In this document: one piece after another, positions 44,413 to 55,552 of the stretch | Numbering within the stretch: position 1 is the first letter of the stretch | Layout: every line of letters starts with the position of its first letter | NCBI GenBank assembly: GCA_022457155.1 | Contig: JAJGOT010000506.1 | Location: 443,501-507,500 of the forward strand | Length of the DNA stretch: 64,000 nt | From: Cladopsammia gracilis | Lineage: Eukaryota; Cnidaria; Anthozoa; Scleractinia; Dendrophylliidae | Direction of reading: 5' to 3' | Notes under the pieces: generated by a model | The model's database searches: none | What the model was told of the DNA's origin: nothing | Seen by the model: the letters and a program-made list of their open reading frames with translations, nothing else | Translations under genes and position numbers: made by a program

Positions 44413-44995
44413 ACAGTGGAATGTCCATTAAAGGGACACCATTGCGACTATGAGAGGTGATAATTACAACAATTTTATGAGTGTTCTGCCGGCTGGTACC
44501 AGGAGAAGTGTCCCCTTAATAGAGGTGTCCCTTTAATAGAGGTGATAATTACAAAAGTTTTATGAGTGTTCTGCCGGCTGGTACCAGGAGAAGTGTCCCC
44601 TTAATAGAGGTGTCCCCTTTAATAGAGGTGATAATTACAAACGTTTTATGAGTGTTCTGCCGGCTGGTACCAGGAGAAGTGTCCCCTTAATAGAGGTGTC
44701 CCTTTAATAGAGGTGATAATTACAACAATTTTATGAGTGTTCTGCCGGCTGGTACCAGGAGAAGTGTCCCCTTAATAGAGGTGTCCCTTTAATAGAGGTG
44801 ATAATTACAACAATTTTATGAGTGTTCTGCCGGCTGGTACCAGGAGAAGTGTCCCCTTAATAGAGGTGTCCCTTTAATAGAGGTGATAATTACAAACGTT
44901 TTATGAGTGTTCTGCCGGCTGGTACCAGGAGAAGTGTCTTCTTAATAGAGGTGCCCCCTTAATGGAGGTGTCACAAAGTAAAGGTTTCACTGTGT
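44413..44995 (+). repeat. MITE with an internal 85 bp unit expanded to six copies
   Basis: GTGTTCTGCCGGCTGGTACC starts at 44481, 44566, 44652, 44737, 44822 and 44907, a period of 85-86 bp, with nearly identical copies. The outer ends, TTACAGTGGAATGTCC and TTTCACTGTG, are those of the single-copy MITE at 25944-26078, so the array arose by tandem expansion inside a transposon. Confidence 0.9.
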
Positions 44996-45540
44996 ACGAG
45001 TTCAACCTGTATTTATAATGACAGCATTTCTGAACTTGTCATTCTATGCATTGCTTTTTCTGGAAAATCGTCCGAATTTCGGGTGGGGTGGAAGTGGGTG
45101 GGGGGGGGGGGGGGGGGGGGGGCACTTCCATGTTGTGTGACCGTTTTAGATTTAAATACCTGAAATGATGCCAAACCATGACTATGTCAATATCCCCTGT
45201 CACTTGGGAGTCCTCCACCCCCACCCCACTGGGTCACAGATCCTCTGTTTTCTCAAGCAATGTAATTTTTATCGAGTCATAGTCATGTAATAAATAGCAA
45301 TAGATTTATGGCATTAGATTGTTGTAAGCAATGTATGGTGCTTGGTCAGTTGTGATTTTAAGTTGTAGATATTAGAATATTTGTGAATAAACAAGTGGCT
45401 GAAAATCTGAGATCATTATTTAAATGCAGTTTGATAAGTTTGAGTCAATTTGGGCGGTTTTCTGAGGTTTTGTTCCAAGATGTCATGATCAGCTCATCAT
45501 AATCATTCTTTTAAACGCCAAGTGGCGCCCCCGCTGATTT
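44996..45540. other. Non-coding with a G run at 45100-45122
   Basis: A G tract of more than 20 bases lies at about 45100-45122. Nothing else was recognised. Confidence 0.45.
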
Positions 45541-45972
45541 CCCTTTCGTAAACGGTCGATGCCATCAATAGCATTCATTAGTAACCAAGCCTTTTGTAAT
45601 GGTCGATGCTATTTCTCGCTAGTTTATGCCTGGATTGGGACAAAAGTAGGCTATCATTATTCGATAAAATTGGGCCTAGGTAAAGCGATTATTAGATCTA
45701 AGCTAGATTCGCTGTTAGGTAAGATTTAGGGTTAGGGTGACCCGTTATTGATATATATTAAGAAAAGCACCTTTTATAATTAAATTTTTCTTGGGTTTGC
45801 CGGATCAACCCAGTGGTCTAGTGGTAAAGGAGAGATGTTAGCATGCAGAGGTTCCGGGTTCGATTCTAGGTAATTAATTGCATTTTTCTTTTTCTAATAG
45901 AAAAAATAATTCTAAAATTGGTGAAAATTTTTCTAAGTGTCGCTAAAATGGCATCGACCGTTTACGAAAGGG
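45541..45972. mobile_element. Inverted-end element containing a tRNA-like segment
   Basis: The ends are CCCTTTCGTAAACGGTCGAT(GCCAT) and its exact reverse complement, 25 bp. At 45801-45873 lies a tRNA-like stretch: an A-box-like TGGTCTAGTGGTAAAGG and a B box, GGTTCGATTCT. A partial second copy with both the B-box part and the right end is at 55661-55781. This could be a SINE caught in a foldback element, or a composite that now moves as one unit. Confidence 0.65.
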
Positions 45973-46217
45973 ACAGGGGGACTCTGAAACCTTAACCCTA
46001 TACCAGACCATGTAAAGCTGATTTTACAACTCTATACTGGACTATACACCGAAAAGTCTTAGAACTGTATCGCTATTAGTGGAAAACTATCTGTCAACAA
46101 TTCAGTTGCCGCGATGATTTTATTTCCGTCTAGGGAAGGCTCTTTCTCTTCCGCGTTTCAATTCCTATTCCAGACTTAATTCTTCATACGACTGATCAGT
46201 TTCCCGGCAAATGATAA

Positions 46218-46421
46218 ATAAATATGTATCCTGCGCAGCGTTAATTGTAATTACGTGAAAAAGTGTTAAGTTTAACGCTGTAAAAACTGTTAAAAATGAA
46301 ACTAGACGTTTCGACAATGCTGCCTTCATCAGTAGTAAAAACCGATGAAGGCAGCATTGTCGAAACGTCTAGTTTCATTTTTAACAGTTTTTACAGCGTT
46401 AAACTTAACACTTTTTCAAGT
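46218..46421. mobile_element. Penelope-type palindromic insertion with 15 bp target duplication
   Basis: A perfect or near-perfect inverted repeat with 75-base arms (46257-46331 and 46345-46419) surrounds a 13-base loop. TCCCGGCAAATGATA lies on both sides (46203-46217 and 46422-46436). The arm sequence ATGAAGGCAGCATTGTCGAA followed by ACGTC is the same style as the Penelope terminal repeats at 34.7 and 36.2 kb. No RT remains, so this is two head-to-head terminal copies. Confidence 0.75.
46310..46333 (-). ncRNA. Hammerhead-like core in Penelope-type arm
   Basis: The minus strand reads CTGATGA, then GGCA...TGTC able to form a four-pair stem II (one G-U), then GAAAC. The mirrored copy on the plus strand has CCGATGA instead, breaking the core. 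Stem III may form as AC/GT only, so folding is uncertain. Confidence 0.4.
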
Positions 46422-46436
46422 CCCGGCAAATGATAC

Positions 46437-47963
46437 CCAATTCTAGACCAATCTGATTTCTATACCCCATCCCAGAATAAACTGCTTGAAAATCGTACCC
46501 TTCACAGCGGCACATACCTAGCTTTAAAATGAGAGTATCCCCCCCGGAGTGGCGCATAGGGGATCAACAAGGTCTCCATTCCTGATGGTCCTTTGCAAGC
46601 CGCGCAGCCTGCCCCCAGCTAAGGTTTAGGGCCCGGAGTGTGGATTTGGGACTAAAATACAACCTCGCCTCAGGCTTAACTCAACTTATTTCGGTTCAAG
46701 GTTGCCAAGGTCTTGCAATTCATTTACATCTAGTTTGACTATAAAGTAGTCAGAATTTCGCAAAAAGAATAACGCCATTGAAAACACCATTGCTGGATAC
46801 CTCTCAAAAATGCCTCTTTAGTTTTAACGTGAACATTAAAACACGGGAGACGATCAAAACTTTCAAGTCCGTTTATCATTTGCATGCGCATTGGTTTAAA
46901 AAGGAAAACAAAAGTGGCCAATTTTTAGTTAGGTACAAAAAAATCTACAACATACCTGGAATAAATGGCTTTTAAAACGAATTGAATATTCGATGCGCTC
47001 TTGCCTCGTGATCGATGACGTCGCTACAGTAAGGTTGTCATGTAACCTATTTCCATATAAATGTCCACTAGCTCACAAAATTAATTAAAAACTCGCGAAA
47101 TTAATTATGTCCATACCGTAACCCCCTCTCAAATAAGTCCCCGTCTCTAATCGCAGCCAAAACAATAAACGACAGACTGTATTACGGGTACATTTTTACC
47201 ACTACGGGAACAATACAGTACTCGGGTACAGTACTTGCGAGCTTCGGGGGAAATATTACTGGTACTTGTACTAACAAATAATCGTAATTAGGGTAATGAC
47301 GAATGTATAACACTTCATCGATCAATCAAAGTATGGTTTATGAACCTTTACCCACGTGTAGGAAGTTCGGGACACATCACGCTTCGCTAATAAATAAGCC
47401 CCACCCCCCACCCCACCCCCGCGGGGACGTAAGAGGATTTACGGTGGTTTAAAAACGCTTATCATGATAGTTTCACAAAAAAAAACACGACTCCCTGTCA
47501 ACAGAAGTGAAGTAAAAGCTCTGCGGCGTGTGCGTGAAAATCCAAACCGTTGCGCTTGAGTTCGCATCTGAGTTCGCATCTTGGTTTACTTTTGCGCGCG
47601 CACTTGTCTTCCTTTGCTATGACACAAAGGAAAGATTTCATTCACAAACAAAACTCGCTGACTTAAGATCCTGTTTTATTAGCAGACAACCATTTGCTAA
47701 ATAAAATAGAAATGGGAAGTGCTTTTAGTTCTTTCAAAGAACATAGAAAGGCGAGAAAGGAACTTAAAAGGTATTCAGTAGACCTCTTGTTCCTCTTATA
47801 TGGATTTTTAAAAGAAATAATTAACACTGCAGAAAAATATATTCTCAGCGTTTGTATAAGCACTTTGCAGGGTTCTTTTGAGAGGCAAGTTAGAATTTCT
47901 TTTTAACCCAATTTTCTCCAGAGGTGTTCAAATTTTGTTTAAATTTGAGAGTAGTCCTGCGCT
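46437..47963. other. No supported gene
   Basis: No recognised domain or convincing exon was found. Short frames near 46740-46975 and 47663-47906 overlap on opposite strands and have no motif. Confidence 0.45.
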
Positions 47964-48082
47964 TGTCCAAACGATGTCTGTGATTCGCGAAGAAAACAAT
48001 AGATTTGTCCTGCTGGGATAGGGATTAAGGATAAGTGATATATCTATTGTATCGTTCGCCAATCACACACATCGTTTGGACA
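47964..48082. repeat. 119 bp short inverted-repeat element
   Basis: TGTCCAAACGATGTCTGTGA on the left mirrors TCACACACATCGTTTGGACA on the right, with one mismatch. The interior has GATAGGGATTAAGGATAAG. It is probably a very short MITE. Confidence 0.6.
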
Positions 48083-48295
48083 GCTACGACCCCGAATATG
48101 ACCAGACTGCCCCCTTAACAACAAGCATAAGTAATACTTTTGTTTTTAGTTATTTGTCGGCTGTAGCTGTATAAAAGGGCATTTTAGTAATCACTATGCT
48201 AGTTCTAATTCTTCAGTTCACTTGACTTACTTGGAAAATTTTGCGGGTTTTAATGTTTGCGGATTTTGTGGATTGCCCTCGATCCGCCAAAATAA

Positions 48296-48596
48296 CCGGG
48301 GGGGGGGGGGGGGGGCGGAGGGACTCCCATATGAAAGGGCCGGGGATGCTCGTCGTCTCGCTTAGGGGTGTAAATTTCGGATTTTGGTTTCACTTAGGGT
48401 GTTCTGGGCAAGCCGTCAAAGTCTCGTTTAGGGTTGCACGCGAAGAAACATTATAATATGTTTGTCTATGTTTTAAAATGGTCTCTTTAAGGGGTCCAAA
48501 AAAGCTTGAGCTACGCCCAGATTGGTCTCCTTTAGGGGTTTAATTTAAAATTTCCGGCAAGCATCCCCGCCCCATTCATATGGTAGTCCCCCCCGG
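48296..48596. mobile_element. 300 bp MITE with CCCGGGGG-type ends
   Basis: The left end is CCGGG and a G run, then GACTCCCATATGAAAGG and CCGGGGATGCT. The right end mirrors it: AGCATCCCCG, CCCATTCATATGG and GTCCCCCCCGGG. The interior has repeated TTAGGG(G)T(G/T) words. It is non-coding. Confidence 0.7.
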
Positions 48597-48889
48597 GCAA
48601 AATAAGCTCCCGCAGAAAAGAGATCTCGCAAAATAATACTCCGCAAAAATTTACTCCCTTCAGTCAAATAAAGAACTCTGTTGTTTTTTTTTTTTCAATA
48701 GTAATAACAGTTTTTTAGTATGGCAGAGGGCAAGGGTAGGCTTTTTTGTCTGATTTTGGTGTTTTGCAGTCCTTTAGAACAGTACTGTATCACCTTCGAG
48801 AATTTCATAGAATTCAGTGGAATGTCCTCTGGAATGTCTCTAAGTAGAGCGTACTGTCACTCAACAAGTAATAAAAGTTGAAAATACTA

Positions 48890-49316
48890 AGTTCCCTTCA
48901 TTGTTAACGTTCTCATGTATAGAAACGGGTAGACATGCAATACCAAAACTTCCAAGAGATTTGAGGCAATGCGAATGCTGCTTATCAAATGACGTTGAAG
49001 ACGAAATTCATTTCTTTTTCAACTGTGTTTCATATTCTGACCTAAGAAATTCACTATTCAATGAAATTAGCAAACATTGTAAACGTTTTTTGAATCTACA
49101 AAATACAGATAGAATTAATTTCTTTTTTAATAATGTTGACCCCTTCATATGTAAACAGTTGGGTCACTTTATATATGAAGCTTCAAAGAGACGAAACACT
49201 CTGTTAGCAAGGACTGCAATCACTGTATTTTAGTTTAATCTGTTAGTGTAATAGGCAATACCATGTATGTATATGGGAATGCTAATAAACTTTGATTGAT
49301 TGATTGATTGATTGAA
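48890..49316 (+). mobile_element. LINE ORF2 C-terminus and 3' end, plus strand
   Basis: The frame from about 48901 reads IETGRHAIPKLPRDLRQCEC, CLSNDVEDEIHFFFNC, then LGHFIYEASKRRNTLLA and a stop at 49231. The CxC..E.H...C pattern is the zinc-binding end found after the RT in many LINEs. It closes with AATAAACTTTGATTGATTGA, a tandem TGAT tail. Confidence 0.8.
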
Positions 49317-49965
49317 GTAGGCGAGAACTGGACACGGTTATGTGCTAAAGGTCAACTTTCATATGTCGTCAGTGGAAAAATGCGGAAATTGCAAATATTG
49401 TTTGCTAAAGTCGCAAAATAACATAAAATTAAACATTTTGATGCTTTTGGCAGCATTTTATATGTTTTTCACTGAAAAAAGGTGAAAAACAGGCATTTTT
49501 AATCAAAAATGGCTTGACGATATGTTACTTATGACGTTATATCTCGTTACCATAGCAACCAGTTGTCGCCAAACTTTACCAAAATGTGTCTCAAGCATAA
49601 ATGAACAGTTACTGAAAACGGCATGTTCTAGAAGTTTAAATTGTTTTGAAAATATGGGAGAAAACCTTAAGGGGAGTGGCAACCCCCCCCCCCCCCCCCC
49701 CCCCTGTACGTCCGAGTGTTAAAACAGTTGTTTTAGCTTAACCAATATTGTCATCTTTTTTTGTATTAAGTTCTGTCGACCGTTGATCATAATGCCATAA
49801 TGTCATCTCAACTTGGCGTCGTTTAATTTTATACATTTTATACATCTATAAAGCCGGTTTCATTTCTTTACAGTTTACAAGCTAAACTATGGAATGCAGA
49901 AAATGTGAATGATAAAACCAATGAAATAAATAGTGTTCGTTGTCCCTAGAACCATCTGCAGTGTA
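49317..49965. other. Non-coding; C run at about 49682-49704
   Basis: A C tract of more than 20 bases is present at about 49682-49704. No gene recognised. Confidence 0.45.
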
Positions 49966-50390
49966 ACCCACGAGAACACGAGTAAGTTGCATTTCCATCT
50001 CGATTTTTTTTAAAATCTAAATTCTATTTTATTGTGTTTTTATTTTAATAACAGTTGGTGCTCGACGGTGTAAGCTACACAGGGGATGTCCTATATGTGG
50101 GGGACACGGCAACACTTTCCCCAAGTAAATAGCATCGTTTAATAAGACTGTGGAGGTGCACAAAGTAACGGACTGGATCAATCGACGCGCAGATGTATTA
50201 GTTTAGTATAGTTGTAGTGTGACAATGTAAAAGGAAGCTTTGTGATTATATAAAAACACAAGCCCTTAACCCTTAATTGTGTCTAGAAATAAACGGAAAA
50301 CGAACATTAAAAAAGAAACAGGGGTAGTTTTATGTTGATTCTTTTTAGCTACGTAAAATCAGAGAAGATGGAACGCTTTTAATTCTCCTT

Positions 50391-51715
50391 TTAAAGTGCA
50401 TGTGAACTGAAAATTCTTTTTGCGTAGTTATGAAATTTTCCCTTTGAAACACACGATTCCAAAGTTTGATACGTTTAGGGTAAAAATTGTTGAAGTTACA
50501 AGCGCTCAAAGTTGTGCGATTTTACCCTAAAAAATGGTCACAAAATTCAAGAGACTGGGGTCGAGTTGTGACGTAATGTTGGTTGCAAAAGTTTGTTTAC
50601 GCTCAGTGACTCTCAGTGAGTTCTTGCCGCTACGGAGGATTTAAGAGGGAAAAGATTCAGAAATGGATAGCTTGTCTAAAGTTTCAAGCAACCATGAGGA
50701 AGTTGAAAGCTCAAGCATGTTAAGGCATGACCCAGAGCCTAATTTGCATAAAATTCGTCAACAGTCATAACTTTAAAAAGATATACATAAACATCCTCAA
50801 ACTTGGTAATAACATAAAACGTGACGTCCTTAAATTGGTGTTTACTTTATGTGTGGAATGTTTGCATCACGTGACCTGTTATAACAGTTTTCTTACGCGA
50901 AGAGAAAAGTGAAAATGGGCCGCCGAAATGACATATAATAGGTATATATTGAAATACCAACGTAATTCTGTGGTTCCCCCCTTTAAGAATCTGTCCTGAA
51001 TGGCTGACTGCGATTTATCGTTAAAGAGTAATTTTCAAAAATAGGTCACGTGACCCTTTTATTCCTTTAATAACTTCTTAATGAAAGAAGATATTTCTCC
51101 ATTCAGGACACGGATTGTATCTATGCACCAAGTCAATAAATACCGCATGGTTATTTGGCCGCCACAATAAACCATCCTTGGCCCGTTGCAGATTGCTCTT
51201 TTTTCCTTAATTATGACGTCATCAGTCACGTGACTACAGTTGTTAAACCTCAAAAGGTTTAAGGACATTGAAATATTTCTGCTTTGCACTTTTGATGGTC
51301 GTTAAGACCAAAAGAGCATTACTTCTACTAGAACAAATAGTTTTCTTCGTGGGGGGTCTAAGATCAAAGGACAGTCCATGCCTTAACATGCTTGAGAGCG
51401 ACGAAGATGAAGATGTGGAGGTCTACAGCCAAGTTACACCGTATCAGGATGAACTCGCTTAGTTTTCTTACTCTCCGCCATACTAGCTGTACCAGATTGA
51501 TCTGATCTTGCAACCAACATTACGTCACATTACGTGACATTTTGATATTTTGGCCGCGCGATTTGAAGACCATTTTTAGGCCAAAATAGGGTAACTTTGA
51601 ATGCTTGTAACTTCGACAATTTTTACCCTAAACGTCTCAAACTTCGGAATCGTGTGTTTCAAAGGGTAAGTTTTATAGCTGCGTAAAAATAAGTTTCGGT
51701 TCATATGCACTTTAA
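50391..51715. mobile_element. 1.3 kb element with long (over 100 bp) inverted ends
   Basis: TTAAAGTGCATGTGAACTGA at the left is mirrored at the right with a few changes (TTCATATGCACTTTAA). The match continues past CACACGATTCC.AAG.TTGA, GTTTAGGGTAAAAATTGT, to GTGACGTAATGTTGGTTGCA. A frame near 51358-51462 ends in an acidic stretch but no domain is recognised. Confidence 0.7.
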
Positions 51716-52331
51716 CCCTATTCAGCCTGGGCTTCTTTTGAGTTTCTGGGCCTGGGGGAGGCACTTTGTGCGCCCCCCCCCCCCCCTCCCCACTTCGTAA
51801 CTTCAAGAACATTAAGGCTATGACAATGAAACCTAGAGGGTACATAGTACGTCCAAAACTGTCTCCTTTGCGGTCCGCACAATGGAACGATGACGTCATT
51901 TGACGTAGTGATTAGGTAATTAGTTATACGGCCGCCATCTTGGATCCGCCACCTTGGATTTCTGAAATTTTTCAAAACCTCTTAAAAACCGTCCAAATTG
52001 ACTCAAAATTAATCAAAACCAATAAATAAACGCTAAATGACGTAAAAATATGAAAGTTATACCAATAAACATTGTTTTTCTTCATTCAAAGGTATAAATA
52101 TGCAAATTTCAAAAAACATGGCTGTCAAAATCTTGTTGCCATGGAAACATCAAGTCGCGTGATCAAAAAATTGTCATACGAAATTGTTGCCAGATAAATT
52201 TTAGGAAAAGTCACAAAGTTTGATGGCGTTTGGATACATATTAAAGAAGTTATTAATGTTCAAAGTTAGCGCGGGCACTTAGTGCCCCTCCCCCCCCCCA
52301 CCCCCCCCCCCCCCAGGCCGAATAGGGTTAA
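51712..52331. mobile_element. 620 bp MITE, TTAACCCTATTC ends
   Basis: TTAACCCTATTCAGCCTGGG at 51712 mirrors CCCAGGCCGAATAGGGTTAA ending at 52331 with one change. C runs sit near both ends (about 51774-51787 and 52289-52314). Its first bases overlap the TTTAA end of the previous element, so it inserted exactly at that terminus. Confidence 0.75.
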
Positions 52332-54542
52332 ATGCGGTCTTTTTTAACCCTTTAATTTAAACCCTAATATCAAAATTTAAATTCTCATTTCTTGTCCCTA
52401 TAGATTTCCTAGAGAAGTAGTGGGGAGAAATTGTTTGGATATCAAGAGAATTCATCTTGTGTGATCATGTCTTAATTCTCATGACCTTTTTCATTGATAA
52501 GGCATTGATATTACAAGGAGAAATTCGATCTTGGTGTTGCGGATGTTGCGACCACCAAATGGCGGACACTGGACAATACCCACACCACAACACAATAAAT
52601 GACTAACAACAGTTTCCACGACATCACAAAATAAACTTCCTCTTAATGCTTAATTAATACTTTCAATGAAACTTAAAATCAGAAAATCTGCTTCTGTTAC
52701 AATACAAACACACATTGTGATAGTGTTTGCATTCATTACACATCCGAACACAGTTATAATGCTTTCAGGCATGGCAAGCCCAAGATACAATTAGCCAAAT
52801 CATACCAAAGTTGCAGACAGAAAATAGCTTCCCGGGCCCGAAAAGTTACCGGGACTTTTGAGAAATGGGCCCCTGGAGTCAATTGAAAAAGTTCAAATAA
52901 TGCAAATTTAGTTTTGAAAAGATGGTCAGTAACGTGACATGAATATGCATGGTGTAAAACGAGAAAACTGGATGACGTAATGCGTTAAATTTGTGATATT
53001 TGATTCAGGCGTACACTGTAGGCACGGAACCCACACGCTTATTATATTTGTAAACGTCATACACTTGTTAGTCGTGCCTTGGCTCTGAGCCAAGCGCACG
53101 ACTTATAAAATGGGCTCCAAAAAGTGAAAAAGTTCACTTTTTTCAAGTGGTTTATAGCCTGAGGTGAACTGTTAGTGACGTCATATCAGTTGATATAGCA
53201 ACTTCAAGCTCATGGATGATTGGATTTATTTACAACATAAGAAAAAGGAAAATGACGAAAGTAAAACGAACTTACATTATTGCCGGATTTGGCGAGAGTT
53301 CCATTCGATAACGATTTCGTTTTCTTTCTTTTCGAGCAACAGATAAATGGAAGTATTAAGTTGACCTTTCATGCACGAGTGATTGCGAAAGACTGATTAA
53401 AGGTTTCAAATGACGTACAGTGTAATAACGTTCGTGACAGATCACCTATTACTGTACATGTAAAACAAATCGTAACAATATATTGAATTAATTCTCGTAC
53501 CTTAGGGGCACTTACAAGACCCTTAAAGCTTCTTAAAGTACGACTTCACTACTCGAAGAGTTGTTTTTCTTGTTTGTAAACTGCAAATAGAATTAAAATG
53601 GTAGATGTTAACTTGCTCTTTTAATTCCATTTGCAGTTAATAAATAAGCGCATTTAGTTTACAAATAAGCAAATGGATTCCCTATGATCGGTCTAGGCAT
53701 TTTGTTGCTTCACAGAGCAGTCAAACAATTACCCTGGGGACCAGAGGTTTTCTCGCAGCTTGCTTTCGTGAGAAGTCAGAGCCGGCATTTTACGGTGCGA
53801 AAATGTAAGAGACATAAGAGACGTGTAATATGAGAGAGATGAGAGCGCGAGTAAAGTCTCTTGCACCCAGGGTATGAAAAAAATTGATGAGTAAACAAAT
53901 TTAAAACAGAAAAAGTGACGTCAAAGACTCAAACATACCTCACGGGTTGAAATTATAATAACAATAAGTATTGAAAATCACGCGAAAAGCAACAAAAACT
54001 TTGGACTTGTTCTTCGTTCAATTTTCTATGCTGATTGTTATTATACTATTCAACCCGTGAGATATGTTTGAGTCTTTGACGTCACTTTCTCCCATTCGCA
54101 ACCAAGCCTTGAAACAAGGTTGATTAATGGCGGCCGTAAATTCTCGGAAATAAAGGTTAAAATAAAATTATTTCTGATGTTCGCAATGGATTGAAATTTG
54201 GCAAGATGAGTAAGAAAGTCTAATAGACACGAAAATGTAAAAAATGAAAATCAAAAATTTGATCACAGGGGCACTTCAAGATATAGTGTACATAGTGAAT
54301 TTGAGAGCGTTTTCTGTAAAGTTAAAATACCAACAGGACAGTAAAAAAAGGTACTTAGTAATTTTGGGCAGTTCTGACTCAAATATCTCAAAATCACCAT
54401 GACATAGCTCCTTTAAAAGTGGTATTTTATTTTATGATGTCGTTGATATTCTTGTTAGTCATTTATCGTTTTGTGGTGTGGGTATTGTCCAGTGTCTTTT
54501 GTGTTACGCCATTTGGTGATCGTAGTATCAAGAAACCGCCAT

Positions 54543-54751
54543 TAACTCTTTAGCTCCCAAGAGTGCCAAACATCAAAATTCAAGAAAAATCCCAAATTTT
54601 ATTTTGTAAGATCTTGGAAAACAAATGGTACCATGCAAAAGTACTGCCGAAGAGGTTTTATTTGAATGGTCACACCATAGAATTTCGTACACAGACTCGA
54701 GTTAGAACTACATTACATGTCTCCATAATTGACTCTGGGAGTGAAGGGGTA
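54543..54751. mobile_element. 209 bp MITE, AACTC..TTAGCTCCCA ends
   Basis: TTTAGCTCCCAAGAGTG on the left mirrors the imperfect TTGACTCTGGGAGTGAAGGGG on the right. A plus-strand frame that crosses it and the following repeat (54563-55063) has no domain and is not accepted as a gene. Confidence 0.55.
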
Positions 54752-55371
54752 AAAAGGAGTAAAAGTTGTTCATGTTCAAAGCCTTCCATCTTCTCTAATT
54801 TTGCGCAGCTAAAAAGAAGTAAAACCACACGTGTTTCGTTTTTAATGTCCGTTTTCTTTATTTCTAGGTACAATCAAGGGCTTTTGTTTTTATATAATCA
54901 CAAAGCTTCCTTTTTTATTGTCACACTACAACTTTCTAAACTAATACATATGAGCGTGGATCCAGTCCGTTACTTTGTGCACCTCCACTGTCGTATTAAA
55001 CGATGCTATTTACTTGGAGAAAGTGTTGCCGTGTCTCCTACATCTAGGTCAGCCCCTGAGTAGCTTACACCGTCGAGCACCAACTGTTATTAAAATAAAA
55101 ACACAATAAAATAGAATTGAGATTTAAAAAAAATCGAGATGGATACGTAACTTTCTTGTGTTCTCCTGGGTTACACTACAGATAGTGACCGCTTAATAGA
55201 GGGTGACCGCTTAACATAGGGCCGCGTAATAAAGGTTTGACTGCATAAGAACAAGAAGCTTTACACAGCTTGAACTCGTGGCGTCTTTTATAGCCCATTG
55301 CAGGGTTGATTTCCGAGTGTTTTGAGTGCTTTTACGGAGCAACTTAGGCGTAGTACGTTTACTGCACTTAC

Positions 55372-55552
55372 AGAGGACAGCCCCCATCCAGTCGTGCTGA
55401 AAAGCCATTTCTTTTTCTGTCCCCACTTGCGTTGCGCCCTTTTGAGGGCACGCTTTCTTTTCTTGGACGGTGTTGATCCCTTTTCCACTAAAGTTATCTC
55501 GACAGACGAGATTGTACCCACGTCTGGAAATGGCAATTTGTGTGTCTCTGAA
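55372..55552 (-). CDS. Exon E: PLAT-like continuation with a Lys/Arg-rich insert
   Basis: Acceptor TTTGTTTTTCAG, phase 2 in, matching exon D. It reads SETHKLPFPDVGTISSVEIT, LVEKG, then a strongly basic stretch (SKKRKRALKRAQRKWGQKKK) and WLFSTTGWGLSS, leaving at TCCTCT|GTAAGT in phase 0. The G-T-I-S-S-V-E-I strand and the later W fit PLAT. No following exon was found. Confidence 0.58.

Larger units (their letters stand above)
49966..55186. mobile_element. 5.2 kb composite bounded by long inverted repeats
   Basis: Block A (about 49966-50330) recurs inverted at 54835-55186: GTGTAACCCA(C/G)GAGAACAC, ATCTCGATTTTTTTT, GCTCGACGGTGTAAGCTAC and so on. Inside it, block B (about 52545-52620, ACTGGACAATACCCACACCA) recurs inverted at 54440-54530. 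The order A-B...B'-A' implies one large foldback-type element. Its left arm was later split by the insertions at 50391-51715 and 51712-52331 and its right arm by 54543-54751. Further inverted pairs lie in the centre (53920-53980 and 54030-54095). No transposase was recognised. Confidence 0.6.

Noticed and set aside
44413..44995. CRISPR-like array
   Set aside because: The 85 bp units are head-to-tail with no variable spacers, and the context is a eukaryotic MITE.
54563..55063. 166-codon plus-strand open frame
   Set aside because: It crosses a MITE and the A' inverted block; no domain.
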